A program made the position numbers and the translations under genes. 19,769 nt of DNA from Synechococcaceae bacterium WB8_1B_136 (GTDB lineage Bacteria > Cyanobacteriota > Cyanobacteriia > PCC-6307 > Cyanobiaceae): assembly GCA_010029175.1 (NCBI GenBank), contig RGNC01000019.1:1-19769 (forward strand), read 5' to 3'. Positions within the stretch are counted from its first letter, which is position 1, and each line of letters starts with the position of its first letter. Below are positions 12,250 to 19,769 of the stretch, one piece after another. Under the pieces are notes generated by a model that was not told the origin of the DNA, did no database searches, and saw only the letters and a list, made by a program, of their open reading frames with translations.

Positions 12250-15015
12250 TCAGCTGTCAGCCTGGGCGTGGCGGCGCCACAGTCTCCAGAGCTTCTCCAG
12301 TTCGAGGTAGAGGAACAGGAGCAGGCTGAAACCAACGCAGATCAGCAGTTCCTGGCCGCTGAGGGGTTGGGTGCCGAAGAACTTCGCCAGGAAGGGCACA
12401 TAGAGCAGCAGCAGCTGCAGCCCGGAGGTGAGCACCACGGCCCAGATCAGCCACGGATTGGAGAAGGGGGCCACCTGGATCAGGGGCAGGTCGCTGCGGG
12501 CCGAGAGGGCATGGCCCATCTGCGCCAGGCACAGGGTGGTGAACACCATTGTCTTCCAGTGGTCGCGGCTGTGGTCCGCGGCGTAGAGCATCAGGGCGAT
12601 CACGATCACGGCGAACACCACGCCGATGCGCAGGATGTAGCTGCCGATGCCGCGGGCGAAGATCGATTCGCCGGGTTCCGCCGGTGCCCGCTGCATCAGT
12701 CCCGCCTCGCCGGGCTCCAGGGCCAGGGCCAGGGCGGGCACCCCGTCGGTGACGAGGTTCATCCACAGAATCTGCAGCGGGGTCATCGGCACGCCCACCA
12801 GCCCCAGCAGCGGCGCTGAGGCGATGGTGATCAGCTCGCCCACATTGCTGCCGAGGATGTATTTCACGAAGCGGCGGATGTTGGCGTACACCAGCCGCCC
12901 TTCCTCCACGGCGTTCACGATCGTGGCGAAGTTGTCGTCGAGCAGCACCATGTCGGCCGCTTCCTTGCTCACCTCGGTGCCGGTGATGCCCATGGCCACG
13001 CCGATGTGGGCCTGCTTGAGGGCGGGCGCGTCGTTCACGCCGTCGCCGGTCATGGCCACGATCTGCCCGTTGGCCTGCAGGGCCTTCACGATGCGCAGCT
13101 TCTGATCGGGGGGCACCCGGGCGTAGACGCTGCAGCGGGCCACCGCCTCCCGTAGGGCCGGCTCCTCCATCCTCTCCAGCTCCCGGCCGAGGATCACCTC
13201 GCCGTCGCTGCTGGTGAGGCCGATGGCGCTGCCGATCGCCCGGGCGGTGAGGGGATGGTCGCCGGTGATCATCACCGGCCGGATGCCGGCCTGGCGGCAG
13301 GTGGCCACCGCCTGGGCCACTTCGGGCCGGGCGGGATCGAGCTGGGCCATCAGCCCGAGCAGCACCTGGCCATGGAGCTCCTGGTCGGTGCTGTGGTGGT
13401 GGGGGGCGCAGGCGAAGGCCAGCACCCGCAGCCCTGAGGCGGCCAGCTGGCGGGCCTGCTCCAGCCACCACTGCCGCTGAAGCTCACTGAGGCCGGTCAC
13501 GCCGGAGCCATCGATCCAGCGGTCGCACAGGCCGATGATCACTTCGGGGGCTCCCTTGCTGATCAGCAGCTGAGCCGAGCCAGCGGCGCTGCTGCCGAGC
13601 GGGGCCTGCAGTTCGCCGTGGGGATCGTCGATCCACACCGCCATCAGCTGGCGCTCGGAACTGAAGGGGATTTCGGCGGCGCGGCGGAAGTGGCTGCGCA
13701 GGGCAAAGTCGTCGATGCCGGCCTTCATGGCCACCACCGAGAGGGCCCCTTCGGTGGGATCGCCGAGGATCTCCCAGCTGCCGTCGGCCTGTTGCTTGTG
13801 TTCGGCGTCGCTGCAGAGCACGCCGGTCTGGAGCAGCAGGGTGCGGGCGCCACTGGCGCTGCCGGGGTTGGCCCCTTCGGGCCCCGCCAGGGCGGCCGCT
13901 TCCATGCGGCCGCTGGGGTCGTAGCCCTGGCCGGTCACGGCCACCCGCTCGGTGCCGACCCGCAACTCCTGCACCACCTGGCGGTTCTGGGTGAGGGTGC
14001 CGGTCTTGTCGGAGCAGATCACAGTGACCGACCCCAGGCCTTCCACCGCCGGCAGGCGACGGATCAGGGCGGCCCGCTTCACCATCCGCTGGGTGCCGAT
14101 CGCCAGGGTGACGGTGATCACCGCCGGCAGGCCCTCGGGCACGATCGCCACCGCCATCGACAGCGACACCTCCAGCAGGTTGAGCGGCTCCTGGCCGAGC
14201 AGCAGACCCAGCACCACCACCACCGCCACCAGGCCCAGGGCGCTGAGCACCAGCACCTTGGCCAGGCCATCGAGGCGCTCCTGCAGCGGGGTGTTCTCGC
14301 CGCCGGCCGTGTTGATCAGCGCGGCGATCTGACCCAGTTCGGTGGCCATGCCGGTGCTGGTCACCAGCGCCACACCGCGGCCCCGCACCACCTCCGTGCC
14401 CTGGAACAGGCAGTTCTGCCGCTCCAGCACCGGCGTGCTCTCCTCCAGCAGCAGATCCGCCTGCTTGAACACCGCCTCCGCTTCGCCGGTGAGGGCGGCC
14501 TCGCGCACACCGAGATCGGCCACCTCCAGCAGGCGGGCATCGGCGGGCACCCGATCTCCCGCCTCCAGCCGGATCAGATCGCCGGGCACCAGCTGCTCGC
14601 TGTTGATCCGTTGCCACTGGCCGTCGCGGCGCACCTGCACCAGCGGCTGGGCCATGTCCCGCAGGGCCAGCAGCGCCTGCTGGGCCTTGCTCTCCTGCAG
14701 GTAGCCCAGCAGGCCGTTGAGCACCACGATCACCAGGATGGCAATGGCATCCTTGGGGAACTCCTGCTGGTGCAGGGAGACGGCCCCCGACACGGCGGCC
14801 ACCGCCAGCAGCATGAGCAGCATCACGTTGCTGAACTGATCCCAGAGGATCTGCCAGGTGCTGCGGCCTGCCGCCAGTTCCAGCTTGTTCAGGCCGCCCC
14901 GGGCCAGTCGTTCCGACACCTGGGCGGTGGTGAGTCCATCCGCTCCGGCTTCCAGGCGCTGCAGGCAATCGGTGCTGGGCAGGCTGTGCCAGGCAGGGCC
15001 GGGGAGAGGGCTCAC
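12250..15015 (-). CDS. P-type cation-transporting ATPase, type II (probable Ca2+ pump)
   Basis: This 921-residue ATP-driven pump of the cytoplasmic or thylakoid membrane has all P-type elements: an N-terminal cation-ATPase domain, TGE (176-178), the M4 motif PEGLP (293-297), the phosphorylated Asp336 in DKTGTLT, KGAP (487-490), DPTEGA (419-424) and TGDGVNDAPA (656-665). M5 and M6 carry Asn724, Glu727, Asn753, Thr756 and Asp757, matching SERCA calcium ligands. The M8 ligand Glu908 of SERCA appears to be Thr827 here, so one calcium site may be weakened. That makes PacL-like Ca2+ transport the best call, with a Mn2+/Na+ role not excluded. The start is a GTG at 15015; no earlier homologous N-terminus is seen. 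The DedA gene abuts its stop. Confidence 0.9.
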   Translation of the reverse strand: MSPLPGPAWHSLPSTDCLQRLEAGADGLTTAQVSERLARGGLNKLELAAGRSTWQILWDQFSNVMLLMLLAVAAVSGAVSLHQQEFPKDAIAILVIVVLNGLLGYLQESKAQQALLALRDMAQPLVQVRRDGQWQRINSEQLVPGDLIRLEAGDRVPADARLLEVADLGVREAALTGEAEAVFKQADLLLEESTPVLERQNCLFQGTEVVRGRGVALVTSTGMATELGQIAALINTAGGENTPLQERLDGLAKVLVLSALGLVAVVVVLGLLLGQEPLNLLEVSLSMAVAIVPEGLPAVITVTLAIGTQRMVKRAALIRRLPAVEGLGSVTVICSDKTGTLTQNRQVVQELRVGTERVAVTGQGYDPSGRMEAAALAGPEGANPGSASGARTLLLQTGVLCSDAEHKQQADGSWEILGDPTEGALSVVAMKAGIDDFALRSHFRRAAEIPFSSERQLMAVWIDDPHGELQAPLGSSAAGSAQLLISKGAPEVIIGLCDRWIDGSGVTGLSELQRQWWLEQARQLAASGLRVLAFACAPHHHSTDQELHGQVLLGLMAQLDPARPEVAQAVATCRQAGIRPVMITGDHPLTARAIGSAIGLTSSDGEVILGRELERMEEPALREAVARCSVYARVPPDQKLRIVKALQANGQIVAMTGDGVNDAPALKQAHIGVAMGITGTEVSKEAADMVLLDDNFATIVNAVEEGRLVYANIRRFVKYILGSNVGELITIASAPLLGLVGVPMTPLQILWMNLVTDGVPALALALEPGEAGLMQRAPAEPGESIFARGIGSYILRIGVVFAVIVIALMLYAADHSRDHWKTMVFTTLCLAQMGHALSARSDLPLIQVAPFSNPWLIWAVVLTSGLQLLLLYVPFLAKFFGTQPLSGQELLICVGFSLLLFLYLELEKLWRLWRRHAQADS

Positions 15016-15089
15016 AGGAGCGGCTTCAAGTCGCGTCAGACGTTAGGGGGGGTCTGGGCCAGGCTGGGGCGTGATGGCCGCGGCTGGCC

Positions 15090-16112
15090 TCAGGCCACCG
15101 GTTCGGTCTGCACCCGTTTCCAGCCCGCCAGCACCCCCAGGATGTCGGCGGCGCTCACCAGGCCCACGAAGGCACCGAACTCATCCACCACCACCCGCAC
15201 GGAGGTCTTGTCGCCGCGGCGGAAGGTGGTGAGCAGGCGGTCGGCCCGGATCATCTCCGGCACGAACTGGGGGGGATCACAGAGCTCACTCACCTGGCGA
15301 TGGCCGTTGCCGCGCAGCAGTTCGGTGAGGGCCTCTTCACGGCTCTGCACCCCCAGCACCTGATCCACCTCATCGCCCAGCACCACCCACCAGGCATCCT
15401 CGGGGGCGGCGATGATCTCGGCGCGGGCCTCATCCAGGCTGATGCCACCCGGCAGAGAGGGGGTCGCCACCCGCGACACCATCAGATCGCGGGCCGTGAG
15501 GTCGTTGAGGGCAAACACCTTGCCGATCATGGCGGCCTCATCCGCCTCGATCTGCCCCTGCTGCGACCCCAGCCGCGCCATCAGGTGAATCTCCCGCTCG
15601 TTGGTGGTGAGCTCGGCCTCGGCGGTGATGGCGGGCATCACCGCTTCCAGCAGCTTCAGCAGGGGGAGCGTGATCCGCTCCAGCACCAGCAGGACCCGGG
15701 CGGAAACCAGGGCGATGGGCATGGCGAAGCTGTTGCCCACCGTTTTCGGGAGGATCTCGGCGAACAGGATCACCACCAGGGTGAACAGCACGTTGAACAC
15801 CGCTAGCCCCAATGCTCCACCGAAGTGCTCACCGGAGCCGCCCTCACCGTGGAACACCCCGTCGGCATGGCTGCCCAGCACCATCGATCCCGAGATGTTG
15901 AAGAGGTTGTTGGCCACCACCAGCAGCGCCAGGGCCCGCCCGGGCCGCGCTTTGATGCGCTCCAGGGCCCGGGCACCGGGGATGCGTTGCTGGGTGAGGG
16001 TGTGCACCTGAATCGGGCTCACGGTGAGGATCGCGGCCTCCACACCCGTGGCGATTGCCGAGCCCACCAGGATCACTGCCGCCATCACGATCAACACCAG
16101 GATCGGGTTCAT
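15090..16112 (-). CDS. CNNM-type membrane protein with CBS domains (DUF21, HlyC/CorC-like)
   Basis: The 340-residue protein has an N-terminal CNNM/DUF21 membrane domain (about residues 1-190) with GSAIATGVEAAILTVSPIQV, ANNLFNISGSMVLG and FAEILPKTVGNSFAMP. A CBS-domain pair (about 220-330) contains RDLMVSRVATPSLP and VRVVVDEFGAFVGLVSAADIL. CNNM/CorC proteins are linked to Mg2+ (and Na+/Co2+) efflux, with the CBS pair sensing nucleotides. The C-terminal CorC_HlyC domain seen in some members is missing, and the protein ends soon after the CBS pair. The ATG at 16112 begins MNPILVLIVMAAVILVG, a plausible first helix; the frame is open to 16214, but that extension is not family-like. It diverges from ktrB with 70 bases between starts and lies 74 bases upstream of the P-type ATPase on the same strand. 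Confidence 0.87.
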   Translation of the reverse strand: MNPILVLIVMAAVILVGSAIATGVEAAILTVSPIQVHTLTQQRIPGARALERIKARPGRALALLVVANNLFNISGSMVLGSHADGVFHGEGGSGEHFGGALGLAVFNVLFTLVVILFAEILPKTVGNSFAMPIALVSARVLLVLERITLPLLKLLEAVMPAITAEAELTTNEREIHLMARLGSQQGQIEADEAAMIGKVFALNDLTARDLMVSRVATPSLPGGISLDEARAEIIAAPEDAWWVVLGDEVDQVLGVQSREEALTELLRGNGHRQVSELCDPPQFVPEMIRADRLLTTFRRGDKTSVRVVVDEFGAFVGLVSAADILGVLAGWKRVQTEPVA

Positions 16113-16182
16113 GGGCGGGGCTGAGCACTCCTCATCGAGCGGACCATACCTACGGTTGTCCACCGCAACCCATGGCGTCTGG

Positions 16183-17592
16183 ATGAGCCGCGCCCCTCTG
16201 CTCCTCAGCTTCAAGGCCCTGCAGCGCTGGCGCCATCAGCTCACGGTGCCCCAGTTCACGGTGGTCACAGGGTTGTTGGTGATCACGGCGGGCACCGTTG
16301 TGCTGGCTTCACCGCTCTGCTCCACCGACGACGTGGGCCTCTGGCAGGCCCTGTTCACCGTCACCTCGGCGATCACCGTGACGGGGCTCTCCGTGATCGT
16401 GGTGGATCGGGATCTCACCCTGTTCGGGCAGATGGTGCTGGCGGGCCTGTTCATCACCGGCGGCCTGGGCCTGATGGCGATCACCACCTTTCTCCAGGGA
16501 TTCGTGCAGGGACGCTCCGGCCTGCGCCAGCGGCTCGACAAGGGCCGCGCCCTGGATGAATTCGGCGTGGGTGGCATCGGCCCCACCTTCAACAGCATCC
16601 TGCTCACGGCCACCGGCGTGATGGGCCTGGGCACGGTGGTGCTCTACGCCTTCGGCTTCACCGACATCGAGAACCCGCTGCAGCGCCTCTGGGCCTCCCT
16701 GTTTCACGTGATCAGCGCCTACAACAACGCTGGCTTCGGCCTCTGGGCGAAGAACCTGGAGGCCTATCGCGACAACCCGGTGGTGAATGGGGTGATCGCC
16801 TCGATGATCGTGCTGGGGGGCATCGGCTGGCGCGTGGTCAACGACCTCTGGGTCAACCGTTTCCGTCTGCAGCGGCTGCGGCGCCTCAGCCTGCACACCC
16901 GTCTGGTGCTGCGCAGCACCGCCCTGCTGATCGTGCTGGGCGCCCTGGGGCTGCTGCTCACCGAACACTTCGGCCACGACGCCCAGGGCATGGGGCCCCT
17001 CAGCCTCTGGCAGAAGCTGCAGATCACCCTGTTTCAGTCGGTGAGCACCCGCACCGCAGGCTTCAACACCATTCCCCTCTCGGCTGAAACGATCAGCGAC
17101 GCCGGCCTGCTGCTGATGATCGTGCTGATGTTCATCGGTGCGAGCCCCGGCGGCACCGGCGGCGGCATCAAGACCACCACCTTCGCGATCCTGATGGGGG
17201 CCACCCGCTCCACCCTGGAGGGGCGCAGTGATGTGCTGCTGCACCGCCGCCAGATCCCCGATGCCACCGTGCTGCGGGCTGTGGGGGTCACCCTGGCCTC
17301 ACTGCTGTTCGTGGTGCTGATGGCGCTGTTGCTCGGCATCGGCCCCACCGCCGGGGGGATGCCGGGGCACCAGCAATACAGCTTCCTGGAGAAGCTGTTC
17401 ACCTGTGTGTCTGCCTTTGGCACCGTGGGCCTGGATCTGGGGGTCACCGCCAACCTCAACCGCTGGGGGCAGCTGGTGCTGATGGTGGGCATGTTCGTGG
17501 GGCGGATCGGCATCCTGTTGCTCCTGTCGGCCCTCTACGGCAGTCGGCCCCAGGCCCGGGTGAGCTATCCCCGCGAGGATCTCTACGTGTGA
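16183..17592 (+). CDS. ktrB: Potassium uptake channel subunit KtrB (Trk/Ktr/HKT family)
   Basis: This is the membrane pore subunit of the Na+-dependent K+ uptake system Ktr. The 469-residue product has four repeats of membrane-pore-membrane units with recognisable selectivity-filter loops: TVTGLS (65-70), NNAGFG (181-186), TRTAGF (289-294) and GTVGLD (413-418). The central glycine of each is present, which favours K+ selectivity. The flexible gate loop GASPGGTGGGIKTTT (about 319-333) is intact. The first in-frame family-like start is the ATG at 16183; no ribosome binding site is obvious. A short inverted repeat, GGTTG/CAACC (16154-16170), lies in the 70-base divergent gap with the CNNM gene. 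ktrA follows after 85 bases. In cyanobacteria Ktr supports osmotic adaptation; no ktrE was found in this window. Confidence 0.93.
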   Translation: MSRAPLLLSFKALQRWRHQLTVPQFTVVTGLLVITAGTVVLASPLCSTDDVGLWQALFTVTSAITVTGLSVIVVDRDLTLFGQMVLAGLFITGGLGLMAITTFLQGFVQGRSGLRQRLDKGRALDEFGVGGIGPTFNSILLTATGVMGLGTVVLYAFGFTDIENPLQRLWASLFHVISAYNNAGFGLWAKNLEAYRDNPVVNGVIASMIVLGGIGWRVVNDLWVNRFRLQRLRRLSLHTRLVLRSTALLIVLGALGLLLTEHFGHDAQGMGPLSLWQKLQITLFQSVSTRTAGFNTIPLSAETISDAGLLLMIVLMFIGASPGGTGGGIKTTTFAILMGATRSTLEGRSDVLLHRRQIPDATVLRAVGVTLASLLFVVLMALLLGIGPTAGGMPGHQQYSFLEKLFTCVSAFGTVGLDLGVTANLNRWGQLVLMVGMFVGRIGILLLLSALYGSRPQARVSYPREDLYV

Positions 17593-17624
17593 GGTGCCGC
17601 ATCGGAGCGGGAGCCCAACAGCGC

Positions 17625-17648
17625 CTGCCGGCAGCCCTAGAACAGGGC
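17625..17648. promoter_or_regulatory. Palindrome and adjacent hairpin between ktrB and ktrA
   Basis: A perfect 10-base palindrome, CTGCCGGCAG (17625-17634), runs into an inverted repeat GCCCT/AGGGC (17634-17638 and 17644-17648) with a five-base loop. The pair lies 29-53 bases upstream of the ktrA ATG. It could be an operator, an RNA structure adjusting ktrA expression relative to ktrB, or part of a weak terminator. There is no T-run, so a terminator is the least likely. Confidence 0.3.
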
Positions 17649-17677
17649 GCACGTGAGCCGTGCTCGGATCAGCATCT

Positions 17678-18385
17678 ATGAACCAGTGGTGGCGGTGGAG
17701 TGGTGATGGCACCACCAAGGGCCGCGGCAGCTTTGCGGTGATCGGTGTGGGCCGTTTCGGCTCTTCGGTGTGCGCGGAGCTGTTGCGCTCCGGGGCCGAG
17801 GTGCTGGCGGTGGACCACAGCCAACGGGCCATCGATGCCCTGCGCCAGCTCGATGCGGCCATCGAGGCCCGGGTGCTCGACTGCACCGATGAGGAGGCCC
17901 TGCGCGCCGCTGGCGTGCTCGACCTCCCCACCGTGGTGGTGGCGATCAGTGAACCGATCGAGGCCAGCATCACGGCCACCCTGATCTGCAAGGACACCCC
18001 AGGCACCCGGGTGAAACGGGTGATCGCCCGCGCCACCAGCGACCTCCACATGAAGATGCTGCAGCGGGTGGGGGCGGATCGGGTGGTGTTTCCCTCCAAA
18101 ATGATGGGGGAGCGCCTGGGGTTGGAGCTGGTGCGCCCCAACCTGCTGGAGCAACTGCGGCTCGACGACCGCAACTGCATCGAGGAGATCACCGTGCCCA
18201 GCGCCTTCATCGGCCAGTCGCTGCGCGATCTCAACCTGCGCCGGCACTTCAACGTGAATGTGCTGGCGGCCGGGCCCGCGGGGATGTTGCGGGTCAATCC
18301 ACCGGCCTCCCATGTGCTGGCGGAGGGAGAGGTGCTGGTGGTGATCGGTGCTGCGGAGGCCTTGCGGGCCTTGCCCGGCAGCTGA
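17678..18385 (+). CDS. ktrA: Regulatory subunit KtrA of the K+ uptake system (RCK domain)
   Basis: This is the cytosolic gating ring subunit that binds ATP/ADP or NAD(H) and controls KtrB. The 235-residue product has an RCK_N Rossmann fold opening FAVIGVGRFGSSVCAELLRSGAEVLAVD, in which GVGRFG (23-28) is the nucleotide loop and Asp46 ends the second strand. The fold continues through ATSDLHMKMLQRVGADRVVFPSKMMGERLG. A C-terminal RCK_C (TrkA-C) domain (about 165-232) ends HVLAEGEVLVVIGAAEALRAL. The ATG at 17678 is chosen; an in-frame GTG at 17660 is an alternative. The spacing after ktrB and the shared strand indicate one operon. A hairpin starting 14 bases beyond the stop may end the transcript. 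Confidence 0.93.
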   Translation: MNQWWRWSGDGTTKGRGSFAVIGVGRFGSSVCAELLRSGAEVLAVDHSQRAIDALRQLDAAIEARVLDCTDEEALRAAGVLDLPTVVVAISEPIEASITATLICKDTPGTRVKRVIARATSDLHMKMLQRVGADRVVFPSKMMGERLGLELVRPNLLEQLRLDDRNCIEEITVPSAFIGQSLRDLNLRRHFNVNVLAAGPAGMLRVNPPASHVLAEGEVLVVIGAAEALRALPGS

Positions 18386-18398
18386 GGCCCCGGCCAAC

Positions 18399-18416
18399 TG
18401 TGCGCCTTTGCGCACA
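18399..18416 (+). terminator. Hairpin after ktrA, possible terminator
   Basis: Perfect 7-base arms, TGTGCGC (18399-18405) and GCGCACA (18410-18416), flank a CTTT loop and begin 14 bases after the ktrA stop. The following bases (CCATTCCTTTC) are pyrimidine-rich but not a true T-run. Intrinsic termination is plausible though not certain; it could equally be a dyad in the chlN upstream region, whose gene starts 86 bases further on. Confidence 0.45.
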
Positions 18417-18501
18417 CCATTCCTTTCGGCTTGTGCTGTTCACCTTTCCCCTGCCCACCTGGAGGCGCTAGCGAGGGTTGGCTCTCGGCGGAAGGCCGGC
18501 A

Positions 18502-19769
18502 ATGGCAATGGCAACGGGCACCGCGGTGGAGGCACTGCCGCCACCGCTCAAGGAGAGTGGCCAGCGGGAGGTGTTCTGCGGACTCACCTCGATCGTGTGG
18601 CTGCATCGGCGCATGCCCGATGCCTTTTTCCTGGTGGTGGGTTCGCGCACCTGCGCCCACCTGATCCAGAGCGCCGCTGGCGTGATGATCTTCGCCGAAC
18701 CGCGCTTCGGCACGGCGATCCTGGGGGAGCGGGATCTGGCGGGCCTCGCCGATGCCAACGAGGAGCTCGACCGCCTGGTGGCCCAGCTGCTGGCGCGCCG
18801 CCCTGAGATCCGCACCCTGTTTCTGGTGGGCAGCTGCCCCAGCGAGGTGATCAAGCTCGATCTGGCCAAGGCGGCCGAGCGCCTCAACCGCCAGCACACG
18901 GGCCGGGTGACGGTGCTGAACTACAGCGGCAGCGGCATCGAAACCACCTTCACCCAGGGGGAGGACGGTGCCCTGCAGGCCCTGATCCCGTTGATGCCCC
19001 GCAGCGAGCAGAGCCAACTGCTGATCGTGGGCACCCTGGCCGATGCGGTGGAAGACCGGCTGGTGAGCCTGTTCCACAGGCTCGGCATCGAGCGGGTGGC
19101 CAGCCTGCCGCCGCGCCGCTCCACGGAGCTGCCCGCCGTGGGCCCCGGCACCCAGCTGCTGCTGGCCCAGCCGTTTCTGAGTGGCACCGCCCGGGCCCTG
19201 CTCGACCGCGGGGCCACGCTGATCCGGGCGCCCTACCCCTTCGGCGTTGAGGGCAGCCGCGCCTGGATGGCGGCGGCTGCCGCCGCCTTCGGGGTGCCGC
19301 CGGCCCAGGTGGCGGAGGTGTTGGATCCCCTGGTGGAGCGAGGCCGGCGGGCCTTGGCTCCCCACCGGGACACGTTGGCGGGCAAACGGCTGTTCCTGAT
19401 GCCCGATTCCCAGCTGGAGATCCCCCTGGCCCGCTTTCTGAGCCGCGAGTGCGGCATGGACCTGGTGGAGGTGGGCACCCCCTATCTGGATCGCCAGTTG
19501 ATGGCCGAGGAGCTGGCGCTGTTGCCCGCCGGCACCCAGCTCAGCGAGGGCCAGCATGTGGACAACCAGCTGGCGCGCCTGCGGGCCGCCAGGCCGGATC
19601 TGGTGGTGTGCGGCCTGGGCCTGGCCAATCCCCTGGAGGCCGAGGGCATGGCCACCAAGTGGTCGATCGAGCTGGTGTTCAGCCCCATCCACGGCATCGA
19701 CCAGGCCGCCGATCTCGCGGAACTGTTCGCCCGCCCCCTGCGCCGCCGCGCCGCCCTCGCCTTCGTCTG
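18502..19769 (+). CDS. chlN: Light-independent protochlorophyllide reductase subunit N (C-terminus cut by the right edge)
   Basis: ChlN pairs with ChlB to form the nitrogenase MoFe-like catalytic component of dark-operative protochlorophyllide reductase, which makes chlorophyllide a without light using electrons from ChlL. The 422 residues present show the [4Fe-4S] cluster ligands Cys26 (VFCGLTS), Cys51 (SRTCAHLIQ) and Cys112 (VGSCPSEVIKLD), at the same numbers as the characterised bacterial BchN. Other family stretches follow: NYSGSGIETTFTQGEDG, APYPFGVEGSRAWM, LSEGQHVDNQLARLRAARPDLVVCGLGLANPLEAEGMATKWS and FSPIHGIDQA. The family is about 420-430 long, so only a few residues are probably missing at the right edge. 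The ATG at 18502 has GGAAGG about 6 bases upstream. The enzyme is oxygen-sensitive. It is functionally separate from its ktrA neighbour. Confidence 0.96.
   Translation, partial: MAMATGTAVEALPPPLKESGQREVFCGLTSIVWLHRRMPDAFFLVVGSRTCAHLIQSAAGVMIFAEPRFGTAILGERDLAGLADANEELDRLVAQLLARRPEIRTLFLVGSCPSEVIKLDLAKAAERLNRQHTGRVTVLNYSGSGIETTFTQGEDGALQALIPLMPRSEQSQLLIVGTLADAVEDRLVSLFHRLGIERVASLPPRRSTELPAVGPGTQLLLAQPFLSGTARALLDRGATLIRAPYPFGVEGSRAWMAAAAAAFGVPPAQVAEVLDPLVERGRRALAPHRDTLAGKRLFLMPDSQLEIPLARFLSRECGMDLVEVGTPYLDRQLMAEELALLPAGTQLSEGQHVDNQLARLRAARPDLVVCGLGLANPLEAEGMATKWSIELVFSPIHGIDQAADLAELFARPLRRRAALAFV

Noticed and set aside
13618..15363. A 581-codon open frame on the plus strand opposite the P-type ATPase
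   Set aside because: Antisense shadow of a gene with all P-type motifs; the translation is His/Gln/Gly-rich without recognisable domains.
18386..18501. Possible small RNA or tRNA in the ktrA-chlN gap
   Set aside because: Only one hairpin is present; there is no cloverleaf pairing or conserved tRNA arm.
17299..19692. A 797-codon open frame on the minus strand opposite ktrA and chlN
   Set aside because: It lies antisense to two clearly recognised genes, its translation is a low-complexity Gln/His/Arg/Gly-rich mix with no family signature, and such frames are common in GC-rich DNA.

Overview
The window is a gene-dense, GC-rich stretch of a cyanobacterial chromosome of the alpha-carboxysome type (Synechococcus/Cyanobium/Prochlorococcus lineage). 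The main evidence is a form IA RubisCO large-subunit start preceded by the BMC shell gene csoS1, a CsoS1D-type tandem shell protein, cyanobacterial NDH-1 CO2-uptake subunits and the light-independent protochlorophyllide reductase subunit ChlN. The high GC, together with SbtA and an NDH-1 CO2-uptake operon, suggests a Cyanobium-like or freshwater/euryhaline Synechococcus rather than an open-ocean strain. That placement is inference.

Layout. (1) Positions 1-2117, minus strand: sbtA, a PII-like gene, csoS1 and the start of rbcL, which runs off the left edge. (2) 2320-3750: ham1 (plus) converging on csoS1D (minus). (3) 3892-4695: two small unrecognised genes, convergent. (4) 4978-11227, plus strand: a tightly coupled operon of ndhF, ndhD, a ChpX/Y (Cup) CO2-hydration protein, a CupS-like fasciclin protein and a CPA2 Na+/H+ antiporter. 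(5) 11309-11599: a small zinc-ribbon membrane protein. (6) 11590-16112, minus strand: a P-type (Ca2+-type) ATPase with an abutting DedA gene, and a CNNM/CBS protein. (7) 16183-18385, plus strand: ktrB and ktrA for K+ uptake. (8) 18502 to the right edge: chlN, nearly complete.

The first 11 kb reads as an inorganic-carbon concentrating locus. SbtA imports HCO3- with Na+, the PII-like protein probably gates it, the specialised NDH-1 converts CO2 to HCO3-, and the CsoS1/CsoS1D shell encloses RubisCO where CO2 is fixed. The antiporter at the end of the NDH-1 operon could restore the Na+ gradient that SbtA uses. The next 7 kb is an ion-homeostasis block (Ca2+-type pump, CNNM, KtrAB).

I saw no tRNA, rRNA, CRISPR array, insertion sequence or prophage gene, and no gene-free stretch over 300 bases. 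Nothing here looks like a wholly unknown system. The best leads are a LysR-type dyad upstream of csoS1, a 14-base repeat shared by two carboxysome-locus promoter regions, a ham1 with an altered base-recognition motif, the paralogue type of the NDH-1/Cup operon, and two unassigned genes between csoS1D and ndhF.
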